DNA from: Voacanga thouarsii
Lineage: Eukaryota > Streptophyta > Magnoliopsida > Gentianales > Apocynaceae
Direction: 5' to 3'
Assembly: GCA_026120185.1 (NCBI GenBank)
Contig: JANUWF010001937.1
Span: forward strand, 1,054,001-1,118,000
DNA length: 64,000 nucleotides
The translations under genes were made by a program, and so were the position numbers. Shown here piece by piece: positions 1-10,894 of the stretch. How positions within the stretch are numbered: position 1 is the stretch's first letter; each line of letters begins with the position of its first letter. The notes beneath the pieces were generated by a model that saw only the letters and a program-made list of their open reading frames with translations, was not told the origin of the DNA and did no database searches.

Positions 1-491
1 AATACTCTTGGTTGTTGTAGGCTGTCCCTTAGAAAATAAAGTATGTTTGAGAACTCCTTAGTTGCTCCATTCATGGAATACAATCGGCCCACTTCAACCT
101 CTCCATCTTCATTAAGCTCCTTTCTATCTAATGTAAGTGTTTGATCCTCAATATTCTCAACACTTTCTTTAACCTTCTTAGTTTCAAGTTTGGCCCTTTG
201 TTCTTCATCATAATACTTCATCTTCAACTGAAGTGTTTTTAACGTTTCGTTACTTGACTCTTTGAAGGACTTCCATTGAAAATCAAGTGACATGTGACAA
301 TAGCTACAATAACATTCACAAAGAATTGCACCATTCGCTTGAAAATCTTCCTTTATTCCTTGATTAATTATTCTTGGGCATTCACAAGTGTCATAGCTAT
401 ATTTCCAACAAGTAGAGCAAACAAAATCTCGTCTTCTTCTTGAGCCCTTCTTTGGAAAATTCTGCACTTCATCCTTTTTCTTTTGCCTCAT
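1..491 (-). CDS. Cys-rich partial ORF, runs off window edge
   Basis: An open frame begins at an ATG at 491, just after an in-frame TGA, and stays open to base 1 (163 codons, incomplete). It starts Lys/Arg-rich (MRQKKKDEVQNF, then SRRRRDF). A cysteine cluster follows (CSTCWKYSYDTCECP, then CECYCSYCH), which looks metal-binding but is not the CX2CX4HX4C retroviral knuckle. The rest is a charged, probably coiled-coil segment rich in Lys and Glu. It lies directly downstream, on the same strand, of a degenerate Ty3/gypsy gag, so it may be the rest of that element's polyprotein in a shifted frame, or an extra ORF. I do not recognise the family. It was probably missed by ORF lists because it has no stop inside the window. 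Confidence 0.45.
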   Translation of the reverse strand, partial: MRQKKKDEVQNFPKKGSRRRRDFVCSTCWKYSYDTCECPRIINQGIKEDFQANGAILCECYCSYCHMSLDFQWKSFKESSNETLKTLQLKMKYYDEEQRAKLETKKVKESVENIEDQTLTLDRKELNEDGEVEVGRLYSMNGATKEFSNILYFLRDSLQQPRV

Positions 492-499
492 TTTTCTTG

Positions 500-1237
500 G
501 ACTTCATGAGTAGCATGTTGAAAGTTCTTACATATTTAGCACTTATTGTCATAATAGTTTGGTACAAATTGCTTTATCATCAAATATTTCATCATCTCCC
601 AATATACCACTGTTTGGTAGCCTATACGCATTCTTTGTATTTTTACTTGTACCACCATTCTAAAGTATTTTTGAAAAACTCCATTTATGCCCATTTCACC
701 TGATTTCTTTTTCACTACATTCAAAGCCTTCTAACAAGTGTTCCATTTTTTCCCATCCATAATACATTTTCAAATCACTCTTCCCATGGAAGAAAGGTAC
801 AACTTCTCAATATGCTTTAGCTCACTCTTCTCCTTATCTTCCTTTCTTCTTTGCAACCCTTTCGTTGAATATTTTTGTGATCCTCTCACACAAACCCCAT
901 CATTCTAATAATTTAGATCCTCATATTTTTCCTCTTTATAATCCTAATCATTTTCATGAAGTCTATCATATTCTTTCCTATTTGTACTTGACCCTTCATC
1001 ATAGTCATCACTCTTACCTTTCACTTACTTAGGATGCAAGTTCTCATAGTTATCACCATGTCTTCCACCACTAACCCTTCCATAATCAATACTTTTAGTC
1101 TTAGACAACTCATGACAACCATTCCTCTTACTTTGACTCCTCATATGAGATAGACTCCAATAATCATGTGAACCTTCTTGAGCCATGATGTGATCTTTTG
1201 AAAGAGATTGACTTGCAAAAATTGAGTGATAGAACAA
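500..1237 (-). pseudogene. degenerate Ty3/gypsy gag
   Basis: Read on the minus strand, successive frames give the usual order of a plant gypsy gag. There is an N-terminal charged region (1237-1025, starting MAQEGSHDYWSLSH), then a segment like the Retrotrans_gag start (IEKLYLSSMGR followed by a frameshift into HGKSDLKMYYGWEK and LLEGFECSEKE, about 800-710). After that comes a segment like the end of the domain (YWEMMKYLMIKQFVPNYY, about 610-550). At least three stops and two frameshifts break it. Gag would form the virus-like particle; this copy cannot be translated as one protein. The PBS of the same element is at 2858-2869 on the same strand. Assignment to Ty3/gypsy rests on the motif order and on resemblance to the better preserved gag at 48-49.4 kb. 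Confidence 0.7.
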
Positions 1238-1240
1238 GAA

Positions 1241-2857
1241 AGGTTCTCACTTTACTCCCTCACCTCTTTAGCATTCTTTTGAATAACACTCTTCTCATGT
1301 GTATGCCTTTTTTTTTTTTTTTTTTTTGTTCTTTTCACAAAAATTTCACCTTTTTGGATTTTTTTTTTCAAATACTCATTACTTGTTGATTTTCTTTTCA
1401 AAAACATTCTTAATTGTTTAAGAATTAGTCCGGCTAGATAAGTCTACCTAATTTTTCAAAGACAATCAATTGGGGGTCTTAGGGGAATTCAATCAAACAC
1501 TTGATAGGTACCAATGAATAAGGCAGGTTCAAGCAAGAATTCAAAGATACAAAAGCTCAACAATCTCGAATACTAAGTAAAAAAATTGCAAGGAAGCAAG
1601 TAAAGAAAAGAGATAGTAATTTGTAGACAAAAATAAAAAAGAAAATAAAAACTAGTTCGTGGAATAAGATAGACAAAGATGTCTAAAACTTGCTCATTAG
1701 ATTGCAACAAGTGGAGGGTCTTGAATGTGCAAAGAATCAAACAATGTGACAAGAATTCAAATCACAAGATCCATCGGAATGTAAGCAAATGAATAAATAT
1801 GATCATATAAGCCACACAAACTCGAATAATTGAAGAAGGATTTATAATGATATTCACTAAGTAGAGCACCACAAGAATTCAAGGATGGACAAGTTTAAAC
1901 CAATTCCAAATACTATAAGGAGACTATAATCTAGGTATTCAACCCATCAATAACAAAAAATATAACAAGAAAGTTTTTAAAAAGTGATAGATGAAATGTA
2001 AGAGCTCATATAGGGCACTATAAAGGCACTTAGGTATTTCATCAAATACTTAATAGACAACTAGTTCAAAAGTGGGAATTTCGAATGTTTGAATACTATC
2101 ACAATCCCAAGGAATCAATTTTTAATAATGCAACATCTTATTCAAGGTAATTAATCACAAGGAATTCAAGTTACCAAAAAACAAAGTAGTATGAATTCAA
2201 GAATGCACTAATTATTTTCAAATAATTTTCAAGTTCACAAGAAAAATTTTCTGGTAGCAAATGGATAGAGAAATCCCACTAAAAGCTATTTAATAAGTAA
2301 GAAAACTATAGGATTTCAATAATGGAAGAATTCATAGTTACGTATGAGCAATTACAAGTCACCAAGACAACACATCAAACACCTTATCTGTATTTTTGTA
2401 ACTCAAGATAATTTCAAAAATTTCACTATTGTAACTGCCCCAATACTCAAGATTCACAACAAATTATCATTCATATTGATCAACACAATATCAAGGAGTA
2501 ATTTTACAGCAAGTACATGGCAAAATTTTGAGTTTTATAGTTCATAAAAATTGCAAGAACATGAGCTACATGATTTGTTGTGTATATAAATTTTTATAGC
2601 AAATAAACTTAATAAACTTTAAAATTTCTACACTTTAACACCTCAAATAACTACCCAAACATCAATGCAATACGTAAGCTCATTCCCTCAACAAGTTCAT
2701 GGAAAAGAGTTGAAGTTTCTAACATTCAAAAGTTAGGCCCCCTAAAAAAAAGTGATGAAGATTTGGAGAAAAAAAAAAAAAATCAGCAAGCTTCTTAAAG
2801 AGATTTTTATACCTTTTCCCCAAGAAAAAAATGTTGATTAAATTTAAAACTTCACTT
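1241..2857 (-). other. untranslated leader of the gypsy element (no gene seen)
   Basis: A 1.6-kb AT-rich stretch between the gag remnant and the PBS on the minus strand. It contains a T-run near 1310-1327 and many short stop-interrupted frames, none of which I recognise. Its position suggests the leader between PBS and gag. Confidence 0.5.
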
Positions 2858-2869
2858 GCTCTGATACCA
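2858..2869 (-). promoter_or_regulatory. primer binding site, initiator tRNA-Met (gypsy element)
   Basis: The plus strand reads gctctgatacca, the reverse complement of TGGTATCAGAGC, the standard plant LTR-element PBS pairing with the 3' end of tRNA-iMet. A 3-base spacer separates it from the presumed LTR edge at about 2873, which starts TA instead of the usual TG. Confidence 0.8.
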
Positions 2870-2872
2870 CTT

Positions 2873-2942
2873 TAATACGAGTATTGGAGGGCCTTCTTCA
2901 CTAGAATCTCGTAGCTAAATGGTCAAGAAAAATCAAGAAAGT
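2873..2942 (-). repeat. 5' LTR fragment of gypsy element, split by SIRE insertion
   Basis: Sequence immediately beyond the PBS must be the element's 5' LTR. After 70 bp it is cut by the SIRE-type insertion (TSD aaagt at 2938-2942) and should resume at 14031. The far end of this LTR on the other side could not be fixed. Confidence 0.65.
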
Positions 2943-4235
2943 TGAAAAACCTTAGGGGGGTAAATAAAGTTTTTGGCAAATTTTAAAACACTTTTCAAAA
3001 AATGATTTAATTTTTGAAATGCTCATTTTGTTTTACAGATCGAGGTGTTTACAAGTTGTATAAAGATGAGTTGTATACAGCTTTAAGAAGTCATCTAGAA
3101 ACTTAAGAATATGAGATGAGAGATGTGTAATCAATACAAGAATAAATATAGGTTGGTGAGAATCATAAAGACTTTTTTGAATGATTGAAAACTTTGTACA
3201 AAGAGATTCGCAAGCTGTCAGAAATAATTGCAAGAAAGATGAACAAGAGATTTATAGTGGTTCGATCCTCAAAGATCTACATCTACTACCTTAAGTTCAC
3301 ACTTAAGGATTTCAAATCAGATCTCTATAAACTCAGTCAGTTCAATGGTGTCTATCTACACCAATTACACAAGAGGATCACCACACTTGATTTTATCCAA
3401 ATCTCTAAACCAATCTACAAATCAAGACTCATTCCAAATGGATTTTACACTACAACTTTGATATACAAAAAGATTATAGGGATGAAATAGAGATAGCTCA
3501 CACCTTTGAGTCAATGTGCAAACAAATGAGCGCCAACAACTTTTACCTTTTGAAGCAATTTGATTTCTCTTTGCAGCACTTATGAAAAGGGAAATTTTTA
3601 TAATCCGAAGTGTAGGAGTGTTTATAAGAAAGATAGCACAAAAATCTACTTTAAAATCAAGTTTTGAAAGCTTTTATAAAAATAAAAAGTCAGACACCAA
3701 TGGCTAGAAATGACTATTTTCTCGCTGTCAGATTTTTTAGAGTTTTGGACTCAAGGATCAGACGAGAGTGCGTTCAAAAAGGTGAGTCTAAAATGGCATT
3801 TTTCTAGGCAGAAATATTTTGACAATATTTACAGAATTTTAGATGACGCTTTTAGATACAGAGCCATCTAAATTACTTAATCCAAAATTCAGAAGATTTA
3901 ATATTTTGAAATCTTTTTGTTTGTGTACTTCAATGTAGAAATAAATTGAATCATAAGGTAAAGAAAACATGGGAATTCACACAATATACCTCAAAAAATG
4001 ATTCCTAATCTATGATTCTTCCACAAGGACTTTTTGATATACAATCTCTTAAGCTTGTCTTCTACTTGATCACCCATTCTTGAATTCTATAACTCAAGAG
4101 TTGCTTAGCAATCTTATTTGCACGCCTTAGAAGAATCGAGGTCAAACATGCCCTATCACATACAGATTACAGAAGTTAATCCATATAAATGTTTGTCATA
4201 AGTCAAAACACAGAAGAATGCTCTTAAGGCTAACA
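2943..4235 (-). repeat. SIRE 3' LTR (left copy)
   Basis: A 1,293-bp LTR homologous over its full length to 12751-14025, with scattered substitutions and small indels. It begins TG and ends CA. The TSD aaagt adjoins on the left and the polypurine tract on the right. Confidence 0.93.
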
Positions 4236-4249
4236 ATCTCCTTCTTTTT
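4236..4249 (-). promoter_or_regulatory. polypurine tract of SIRE element
   Basis: The plus strand reads atctccttcttttt; on the minus strand this is a purine run (AAAAAGAAGGAGAT) directly abutting the 3' LTR, where plus-strand DNA synthesis would be primed. Confidence 0.75.
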
Positions 4250-5640
4250 GAGTGATAACAAATTTGATGGGATTGTGATATAAAATTATGATATTTACAG
4301 TACAGACATGTTAGACTAAGGGAAATAAGAATATTTTTCTTTGATTTGCAATCTCTTATCATAGGACTCAAAGAGTGCTTATGAGATTTATAATAGAAAA
4401 TTATAACATGTACTCATAAATATAGCACAATGAGCTTATGGCTCATCCTATCTCTTTATCCTCCTTCCTTCCATCACAGAACTATTCTACAAGAGAATAG
4501 CCACATATAGTAGTTACACAAAAAATATATAGATATGCACACAAGGAGATATAAAATATAACTTATAAAATGTATTGCTCCCCCTTGATATGTGCATGTA
4601 TGAACATAAGATATAGAGCTATGAAGTACATTTTGAGAGTAAGACCGGATTGCAAAAGTTTGGACTTTCAAAATGTGCATCCAAAATCGGAGAAGTGAGA
4701 CATAAGTTAATCTTTTAAAAGGACATTTTTAGACTCAAGGTTTTGAATTTCTAAAAAATGTATTGAAAATGGGGTAATATTAGACAGAAGCTAGCCTTTT
4801 AAGAACTCATTTTTTGACTGAACTTTTGGATTGAAAAAATGCGAGTCCAAAACTCCCCCTGTGTATGTGCAGGGTAAAAAAAAACGAAATTTTACAAAGA
4901 TGGATAAAAGGTTTTTTTAACCTAGCCTAGTTTTTCTCAAGATATTTCAGGCACAAGGAATTTTCTGAGCAACAAAAAAAAAAAAAGCATAAATATCCGC
5001 ATCATCTGAATTTTTAAAAAAAATCATATCACAGCCATAGTTGAAACAAATCATTCAACCAACCAAATTTCAATTAGTTAGACTGTACAATAGACTTATA
5101 CACATACTTCAATCTCCTTTGTTCACAAAAACAACAACATCTCAACATAGTTTTCATCAAATTACCCAAATCTTTACAATTCACATTTTTAAACTATGAT
5201 CATAAATGGACATAATCACAATCCATAAATTCATAATTTTCATAGACCAACATACAACCAGTATATATCCATAATTCATATCATCACACAATCTCTATAA
5301 TCACATCATCACACAATCTACATAATCACATCCACATCATCATACAATCTCCCAACAAATTTTAGTCCATATTTTCTCCCCCTTTGTCATCAATCAGAAT
5401 GCAGAATAAGAGAATAAAGATATCAAAATAGAAGACGTATGGACAAGAAAAGATATATATTTAGTAGATAGATCAACAGAAATGCAAAATTTAAATTGTT
5501 CAAATACTCGTGCCGAAATTATAAAAGTGATTGTTAATGAGAAAGCAACAAAAATTGTTTAAGCATAATAAGTCTAGAAGCAGCCCGCAGAAGTGATCAG
5601 TCACAAAATTTAAATTGTTTCTGACTTAGACCTAGCACCC
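4250..5640 (-). other. noncoding spacer between envelope-like ORF and 3' LTR
   Basis: A 1.4-kb AT-rich stretch with no convincing coding frame. It contains short repeated phrases such as catcacacaatct near 5281-5345. A long untranslated region here is usual for SIRE elements. Confidence 0.5.
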
Positions 5641-7252
5641 TTTTTTTTAATGCTGTCCAGCAATTCAACTGGACTTTCTTTTCACCACCATATGTTTCTG
5701 TCGTTTACCATATGAGCTGCCAGCTATGGCTAGTTTGGAAGGAGGTACTGTAGCAGGGGCAGGTGGTGCTGACTCTTCCTTATGCACGGGTGTCTGCCTT
5801 CCTTTTTCATTGTCCTCAGGTGTCTGCTGTTAACCAAGGTCTCTGTTTTTCAATTTCTCTTCAGTCTGGGTGGCTTTCCTTTCTTCATCATTCTTCTTAT
5901 TTTCCTTCACAGTATCTAGTTTATGGACATCTTCTTCCTCTTGGGCAGTTTGTTTTTCAATCACTTGTTCTCGAGATGGTATTGATTTATTAGGAATGTT
6001 TTAGCCTTTTGATCCTTCTTTTCCACAGCAGTTAGCCTATACCCAAAATTCTAGATTTCTGAGTTGAGTCTCTCCACCATAACAGCCAACACATTTATGG
6101 CTTCTATAATGCTCTGATTGATGTTAGTGTCATGAATTTTATATTTTCCCTTGCTAGAGGACTTTTTTTAAGTTTTTATCTCAGCCTTTCTTTTTGTTCC
6201 TTCAGGTTGAGTAGTCTTCCATTTGGCCTTAACCTTTACCAATCTTTCTTTTTCATTGTCGGAAGCATCCCTAAGCAGCTTCCACTCATTATCTATTCAC
6301 ACACATCCCATTTTCTCAAAAGACTCAAAGCTGTAAACATTCATCTTTGAAGGTGCAGGAGTAATCGAACACAAATCAATACTGAAATATCTGAATACTT
6401 TGGTTAATAAATTTCCGTAGAGTAGGGCTTTGCTTGAAGTGTTCCTTGTTTGCATCATCAATTTCGCAGCAAGAAATCTAACGCTTATTGGCCTATTCTC
6501 GAATAGCGCCAACATTATTACCATCTGCATAATGTTTATAGAAGTTTTGTGACCAAAGCTTGGAACCACCACGGTTGAAACCATGTGGTGTAGAATTCCA
6601 CTAGGTCTATTTCACCACTTAGTGTTCATTTCGCTTGAATTCTTAAAGCTCCTCCCTCTAGTAAATGTTCTTTCAAATTTCCTCAAATCAAACAGATCAA
6701 TTCAAGAAATTGAATGCCTCCATCTTTAACACCACATATTCTATTCGATAAGTGATGATCAAACTCAAAGTTCTTTCCTCCAACTCTTGAAGTGTACCAC
6801 TGGACCATAAAACCCCATCTAGTTTCCTCTAATCAGCCATTTTTCAAATTTGCATAAAATTCCCATATAAGAGTAGTGAACAATTTTTCATCAACCGACA
6901 ACAGGGCTTCCCACCTGAAAGACTCAAACATATTCAAAATATTTGTCAAATTTAGGAAAGACTCTGGATTAGCGTGGTAACCAACAATCACAATTCGATT
7001 TCTTGAAACCCAATTATTAAAGTCAGATTCACTTTTAGAGTCAAGAGAACGGTGTACCTGAGTATCAGAACTTTCCTATTTCTAAGTTGATTCTAAAGAA
7101 TCAGTCTGAGAAGCTGGGAGTTCAGGAACGACTTCCTTTCCTTTCTCTTTTGCAGTGGATTTTGTCTCAGCAGCTGATTTCTTCTTCATTGTTGTAGTGA
7201 TTTTCTGGGCTTTCTTTGACTTTGATTTGGTCGATTTTGGAGATTTAACCAT
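5640..7252 (-). pseudogene. broken SIRE envelope-like / plant transposon-protein ORF
   Basis: An extra ORF lies 3' of pol on the same strand. It starts at ATG 7252 with a very basic Lys/Ser-rich N-terminus (MVKSPKSTKSKSKKAQK). The core has motifs of the 'putative plant transposon protein' domain: LIWEFYANLKNG near 6850, VGGKNFEFDHHLSNRI near 6760, and ALLYGNLLTKVFRYFSIDL near 6430-6370. The C-terminal part is a charged, probably coiled-coil region. At least four stops and a frameshift break it. Envelope-like ORFs in this position are a known feature of SIRE elements; their function is unproven, and no fusion peptide or clear membrane anchor is visible here. Confidence 0.7.
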
Positions 7253-7738
7253 TGTAATCAGAAGGTAGAGGCTTGGGCTTTTAGTTTTTCAGAGAGAAAA
7301 TGGAGAAATTTTGAAAAGAGAAAGATAGAGTTCTTTGTCAGTTTCAAAATCCGAGAAAGAAAAGAGAGAAAAGCTCTTTGCGGTTTTCTAGGAGGTTGTA
7401 AAGATAAGTACAACTAAGCACATTGGAAAGAAACTTTCATCAAAGATTTCAAAGGCTATCTTGAAAAAAGCGATAGTATTTTGAATTTTAAAAAGAATAA
7501 TCTGGATGCAGTCATTTTTGAAAATTATACGAAGTATCAGGTTATTTTCATTTTAGATTAAGGCTCCATCCAAAATGTTCATCCAAAAAAAAAAAAAAAA
7601 ATCTTTAAAATGAGAGTTTTGAAAGATGAAATTTGGATTTACCCTTCGAAGTACTACATCTAAAGTCTCCCTCCGAAATTATGTTTCTTTAGAAACCTGC
7701 AAAAATAGACGGTCAATTCTTTCCAAACAAAACTTTAG

Positions 7739-8586
7739 TTACACAATTTTTGTGATGCCTAATCCTCTTTTAAAAAAGAAGAATCTGTCTTTAGTTAGGG
7801 GTTTTGTGAATACATTTGCAATTTGATCATTAGTGGGGATATGCCTTACACAAATATCGCCTTTAAGCACATGATCTCTAATAAAAATGATGCTTAATCT
7901 TAATATGCTTAGTTCTAGAATGTTGAACATGATTTTTTATTAAATTAATTGCACTTGCATTATCACATAATATATGTACGCAATCGAAATTAAGACCAAA
8001 TGTGTTTTTCATCTATAAGATTTGTGCACAATAGCTCCCTGCTGTAATATATTCAACCTCGGTTGTGGATAAGGATACATAAGCTTTTTTTTTTGTTATG
8101 CCATGACATTAGAGAATGTCCGAGAAATTGATAATACCCACTAGTACTTTTTCGTTCAACTTTACAGCCTGCATGATCTATATCAATATAGTTTATAAGA
8201 TCAAAGGAGTTAATTCAAGGATACCATAAACCATAGTCATATATTCCAACCAGGTATCTAAGAATATGTTTCACAGCGTATAAGTGAGATTTTTTCGAAC
8301 ATGATTGAAATCTAGCGCAAAGATAAATTGAAAACATAATATTTGGTCGGCTAGCAGTAAGATATAGCAAACTCCTAATCGTACTTCTGTATTTTGATTC
8401 ATCCACTTTCTTACCATTTGCATTCTTGTCAAGCTTTAGAGAAATACTCATAGGTGTACTGATTTCTTTGGCTTCATTCATACCAAACCTCTTGAGCAGT
8501 TCCTTAGCGTACTTAGCTTGATTTAGAAAAATTCCATCATTGGTTTGTTTAATTTGCAATCCGAGGAAAAAGTTGATTTCTCCCAC
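7739..8586 (-). pseudogene. SIRE pol: C-terminal RT and RNase H
   Basis: 8586-8215 encodes the RT connection region, including ELLKRFGMNEAKEISTPM and SLLYLTASRPNIMFS, typical of SIRE. RNase H follows in broken frames: KSTSGYYQFLGHSLMSW near 8110, and the C-terminus at 7930-7739 with HIPTNDQIANVFTKPLTKD. RNase H would remove the RNA template during reverse transcription. Frameshifts and stops lie between 8215 and 7930, so no complete enzyme can be made. Confidence 0.85.
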
Positions 8587-8948
8587 ATGCTTATCTCGAA
8601 TTCTTGCTGCATAGTCTTAGCAAACATCTTATACAAGAATTCATTAGTAGCACAAAAAATGATATCATCAACATAAATTTGGACAATGAGAAGATTATCA
8701 GAATTTTCTAATTTAATAAACAATGTAGTGTCAATCAAGCCTCTTGAAAAAAATTTTGAGAGTAAGAATCCACTAAGCCTTTCATACCAAGCTTGTGAGG
8801 CTTGTTTTAAACCATAAAGAGCCTTTGAGAATTTAAAAACATGATTTGGAAAGTGCCCAAGAATAAAATCTGGAGGTTGTTCTACATATACCTCCTCTTC
8901 AATAAAATAATTGAAAAAGGCACTTTTAATATCTATTTGATAAAGCAT
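8523..8948 (-). pseudogene. SIRE pol: reverse transcriptase core
   Basis: A 141-residue frame carries the RT palm motifs: LYQIDIKSAFFNYF (first catalytic Asp) and LLIVQIYVDDIIFCAT with the YVDD box. The order and wording (FSKALYGLKQASQAWYERL) are those of Ty1/copia, SIRE lineage. The frame shifts after MQQEFEISM, where the upstream and downstream frames overlap at 8523-8586. Upstream, the N-terminal RT segment (about 9180-8950) is present but split by stops. Confidence 0.88.
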
Positions 8949-9525
8949 GAAATTTTTTAAAGATGCAAATGCAAGTAGCGTTCTAATGGACTCTAATCGA
9001 GAACGGGAACAAATGTCTTGTCGTTGTCAATTCCCTCTTCTTGCTTGAATCCTTGGGTAACAAGTCTAGCTTTATTTCTAATCACCACTCCATGTTCATC
9101 AAGTTTGTTTCTGAAAACCCACTTGGTACGAATGACCGGATGATCAAGTGGTTTAGGGATGAGTTTCCAAACTTAATTTCTTTCAAATTGGTTCAGCTCT
9201 TCTTGCATAGCTAGGATCTAAAAATCATCATGCAAGGCCACATCAATATAGTTAGGTTCAATACTTGAAAGTAAAGTAAATTTATCTACAAAGTACTGTC
9301 TGGTTTTGATCTCACAGCTAGGATCACCAATAATTTGTTCTTTTGGATGACCAGTTTTGGACTTTGAATTTTTTGGCAGCCCTTGATCAGTGTGCTCTTC
9401 AGTTTCTTGCTTATTTTGTTCAGCTTGTTACTCTTCTAATTCTTCTTCTTTGGCATGAATGTCTAGCGATGGAGCTTTGTGTTGTTCTCTGTCTTTTTCT
9501 TTTGAAATCCCTACATCATCATCAT

Positions 9526-9529
<4 letters not shown>

Positions 9530-9590
<61 letters not shown>

Positions 9591-9606
9591 TACATACATA
9601 CATATA
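9530..9606. repeat. compound (TA)n(CA)n(CATA)n microsatellite
   Basis: About 40 bp of TA repeats, then about 20 bp of CA, then CATA units, inside the SIRE integrase-RT linker. It is a later expansion and explains the low-complexity frames here. Confidence 0.95.
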
Positions 9607-9796
9607 TTATATTCATCAAAGACAACATGTACGGATTCTTCCATGCATAGAGTTCTTTTATTGTATACTCTAATACCTTTTTATTGGAAGAGTATCCAAG
9701 AAATATAGCCCCATCGGATTTGCTATCAAATTTTTCAAGATTGTCTTGAGTATTAAGAACAAAACGTTTGCAACCAAATGCTTTAAAATAGGAAAT

Positions 9797-10876
9797 TTAT
9801 GGAGTTTTGTCAAACATAAACTCAAAAGGTGTTTTTCTTAGAAAAAGTCTCAACATGACTCGGTTAACAATGTAACATGCTATATTAATAGTTTCAGCCC
9901 AAGAGTATTTTGGAAGAGAGTTTTCACAAATCATGAATCTATCCATTTCTTGTAAGGTTCTAATTTTCCTTTCAATAACACCATGTTGTTGAGGGGTTTT
10001 AGTAGCTAAAAAGTTGTGAAAAACTCCATTTTCATCACAAAAATGTGTAAATTCATGATTGCAAAATTCTCTACTATTATCACTTCTAATTGAAGTCAAT
10101 TTGCATCTAAGGGAATTTTGAACATGTTTGAATAGCCTAGAAAATTCAGAAAATGCCTCATCTTTTTATCTAAGAAATAAAGTCTAAATAAATCTTGAGA
10201 AATTATTAACTAGAACATAAGCATACTTCTTACTGCCAAGGCTAGTGGTCCTCATTAATCCAAATAAATCCATATGTATCAATTCAAGGGGTTTTGATGT
10301 AGAAATAAATTTCTTGGGTTTAAAGGAAGTTTTGATCTGTTTTCCTAATTGGTATGCATCATATATTCTACTCTTATCAAACATCATCTTAGGCAGTACT
10401 CTAACAAGCTCTTTTGAAGATAATTTGTTCAGCAAATCAAATGATACATGGCCTAGTCTTCTATATCAAAGATAGCCATCATTATCATACACGGAAAGAT
10501 ATCTAATATTATGAGCTATAAGGTCATCACAATAAAATACATATACATTCCTAACATGATTGGCAACAAAAATCATTTTATTACTAAAGCTATCCATAAT
10601 AGAGTAAGAATTTTTCTCAAAAATAACTTTGGAACCATTGTCACATAATTGACTAATGCTAAGAAAGCTGTATTTCAACTCATTAATCAATAAAACTTGT
10701 TTAATAATGGTTGAAGATCCTTTACTAATGTTACCTATGCCAAGTATCTTTCCTTTCTTTTTGTTTCTAAAGGTAATGAACCCATCATTTGTAGCTTGAA
10801 CATATTCTAATAGGGCTTCATTTCCGGTCATGTGTCTTGAATATTCACTATCCAAGAACCACTTTGTGAAGCTCAT
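9797..10876 (-). pseudogene. SIRE protease and integrase
   Basis: 10876-10466 covers the aspartic protease start (WFLDSEYSRHMTG; the catalytic box reads DSE where DSG is normal) and the pre-integrase region. Integrase follows at 10460-9797: the zinc region has RLGHVSFDLL, but the second Cys pair reads IYDAYQLGKQ, so both cysteines are tyrosine. The acidic triad positions are all still recognisable: LIHMDLFG, TSIRSDNSREF and GVIERKIRTLQEM. Stops at about 10465 and 10180 split it. Loss of the zinc cysteines and of the protease Gly shows decay without selection. Confidence 0.85.
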
Positions 10877-10894
10877 TTTCTCCAGTGAATGTAC

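Noticed and set aside
9343..9708. ORFs with Tyr-Ile or Thr-His repeats
   Set aside because: Produced by the TA/CA microsatellite inside the SIRE element.
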